A stretch of 64,000 nt of DNA from Neobacillus niacini (GTDB lineage: Bacteria > Bacillota > Bacilli > Bacillales > Cytobacillaceae), in assembly GCF_019749295.1 (NCBI RefSeq), contig NZ_JACWFG010000001.1, positions 580,604-644,603 on the forward strand. The letters are read 5' to 3'. Every line of letters begins with the position of its first letter. Within the stretch, counting starts at the first letter, position 1. Both the position numbers and the translations under genes were made by a program. Below are positions 63,293 to 64,000 of this stretch, piece by piece. The notes under the pieces are model-generated. The model worked only from the letters and a program-made list of their open reading frames with translations. It was not told where the DNA came from and made no database searches.

Positions 63293-64000
63293 TTATAGAT
63301 ATAAAATATGTGCGCCGTCAAAGAAGAATAAATATCTTTCATTGACCTTCCTCTTCCAAATTTGCTCTAACGCTTTCGTATATAAATTGATTTGTAATCG
63401 GTAGCGTTCTTCAAGGATAGGTCTAGCTTGTTCAAATCCATCTTTGAACCGATCATAAATTCCATCTGATTTAAAGTCGATAAGGACAAGTCCATGTTCA
63501 TCCTCAAAAACACAGTCAATAATCCCCTGAATAAAAACAGATTCATCCTCACCTGTCCAAGTTGGATATACCTCTGAGGCAGGTAATGAAAGGGTAAAGG
63601 GTATTTCACGATTTACCGCTTTAGCATTCGTGATCCTTTTACCTAAATCGGAATCAAAGAATTTCACAATAAGCTGAGTATCAATAACCTCTGCCTGTTC
63701 AACAGACAGCAGTTCATTGTTAACCATAGATTCTACTTGTGCGTCAATATTTTCAACTGTAATCGGTTTTTTCAAATCAACATGCTGCATGACCATATGC
63801 AGTGCTGTTCCTCTCTCTGCAGGACTTAAGGACTTTTCCTGCATAAACTTAGGTCGTTTCGTGATTGACTTTTTAAACTTACTTAACAATTCTGTTCCAC
63901 TATGCTCATCAGACATTTCCCTTTGCCGCTTCATTTCCGAAACTGATTGCTTTGAGCGATGTGTAGAGGCATTGCTAAAGGAATATTCCCATGTTAAGCG
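63293..64000 (-). CDS. addA: AddA, helicase-nuclease subunit (C-terminal part)
   Basis: C-terminal 235 residues of AddA, the ATP-dependent helicase/nuclease subunit of AddAB, which processes double-strand breaks for recombination and recognises Chi. The RecB-type nuclease motif is visible: G-T-A-L-H-x-V-M-Q-H, then G-I-I-D-C-V-F and V-L-I-D-F-K-S-D. The reading frame stays open to the window edge; an internal methionine at 63934 is not the start. addB lies presumably upstream outside the window, as in B. subtilis where addA is near gerP. Confidence 0.93.
   Translation of the reverse strand, partial: RLTWEYSFSNASTHRSKQSVSEMKRQREMSDEHSGTELLSKFKKSITKRPKFMQEKSLSPAERGTALHMVMQHVDLKKPITVENIDAQVESMVNNELLSVEQAEVIDTQLIVKFFDSDLGKRITNAKAVNREIPFTLSLPASEVYPTWTGEDESVFIQGIIDCVFEDEHGLVLIDFKSDGIYDRFKDGFEQARPILEERYRLQINLYTKALEQIWKRKVNERYLFFFDGAHILYL

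Overview
The window is chromosomal DNA from an AT-rich, endospore-forming member of the Bacillaceae. It carries spoVA, spoVIF, cotO, cotZ and gerP spore genes, and blocks of its gene order match the Bacillus subtilis yjc-yjb-yja, yit and yis regions. The combination of two Fnr regulators, molybdopterin genes and an aldehyde:ferredoxin oxidoreductase suggests a facultative anaerobe, perhaps Neobacillus-like. The genus is inference. I found no rRNA, tRNA, CRISPR array, prophage or insertion sequence.

Left part (1-35.5 kb): yjcH-yjcG-yjcF-yjcD, then spoVIF, a YjcZ-type peptide, a four-gene spoVA operon (YhcN-like lipoprotein, spoVAC, spoVAD, spoVAE), yjcA, cotZ, cotO and fabI with a FapR box. 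Next come the antiporter yjbQ, prpE, the yjbO-ppnK-yjbM block, yjbL, yjbK, truncated haemoglobin-spxH, pepF, coiA, cls, mecA and spx, the last with a PerR-like box. Then trpS under a tryptophan T-box, yjbA, yjaZ, fabF-fabH with a second FapR box, two degenerate enzyme-like genes, a YjzD-like gene, clpB with a CtsR box, and yjzC.

Middle (35.7-43.9 kb) is an anaerobiosis module: two Fnr paralogues with C-terminal iron-sulfur cysteines, ywiC, moeA-mobB, the iron-sulfur repair protein Ric, moaA, a radical SAM/SPASM protein and a YitW-type assembly factor. Three promoters here (ywiC, ric, radical SAM) share the same layout: a TGTGA-N6-TCAC-type site whose centre lies 32 bp upstream of the -10 hexamer centre. 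This points to a local Fnr regulon.

Right part (43.9-64 kb): yitV, yitU, small unknown genes, a BsuPI/Gmad2 protein, yitT, yitS, cvfB, yitK, a short-chain dehydrogenase, a GH13 amylase relative lacking all recognisable catalytic residues, asnO and yisN. A GC-rich palindromic repeat lies between yisN and a moeB/thiF-like gene. An aldehyde:ferredoxin oxidoreductase follows, convergent with a MoaD-like carrier and a coupled 90-residue protein. Then yisL, an internally deleted CpaF ATPase still preceded by a cyclic-di-GMP-I riboswitch, the gerPABCDEF operon and the 3' end of addA.

The best candidates for unusual biology are the riboswitch-led CpaF remnant, the catalytically dead amylase beside asnO, the oxidoreductase/MoaD/90-residue cluster, and a zinc-finger-like N-terminus shared by the YjcD helicase and CoiA.
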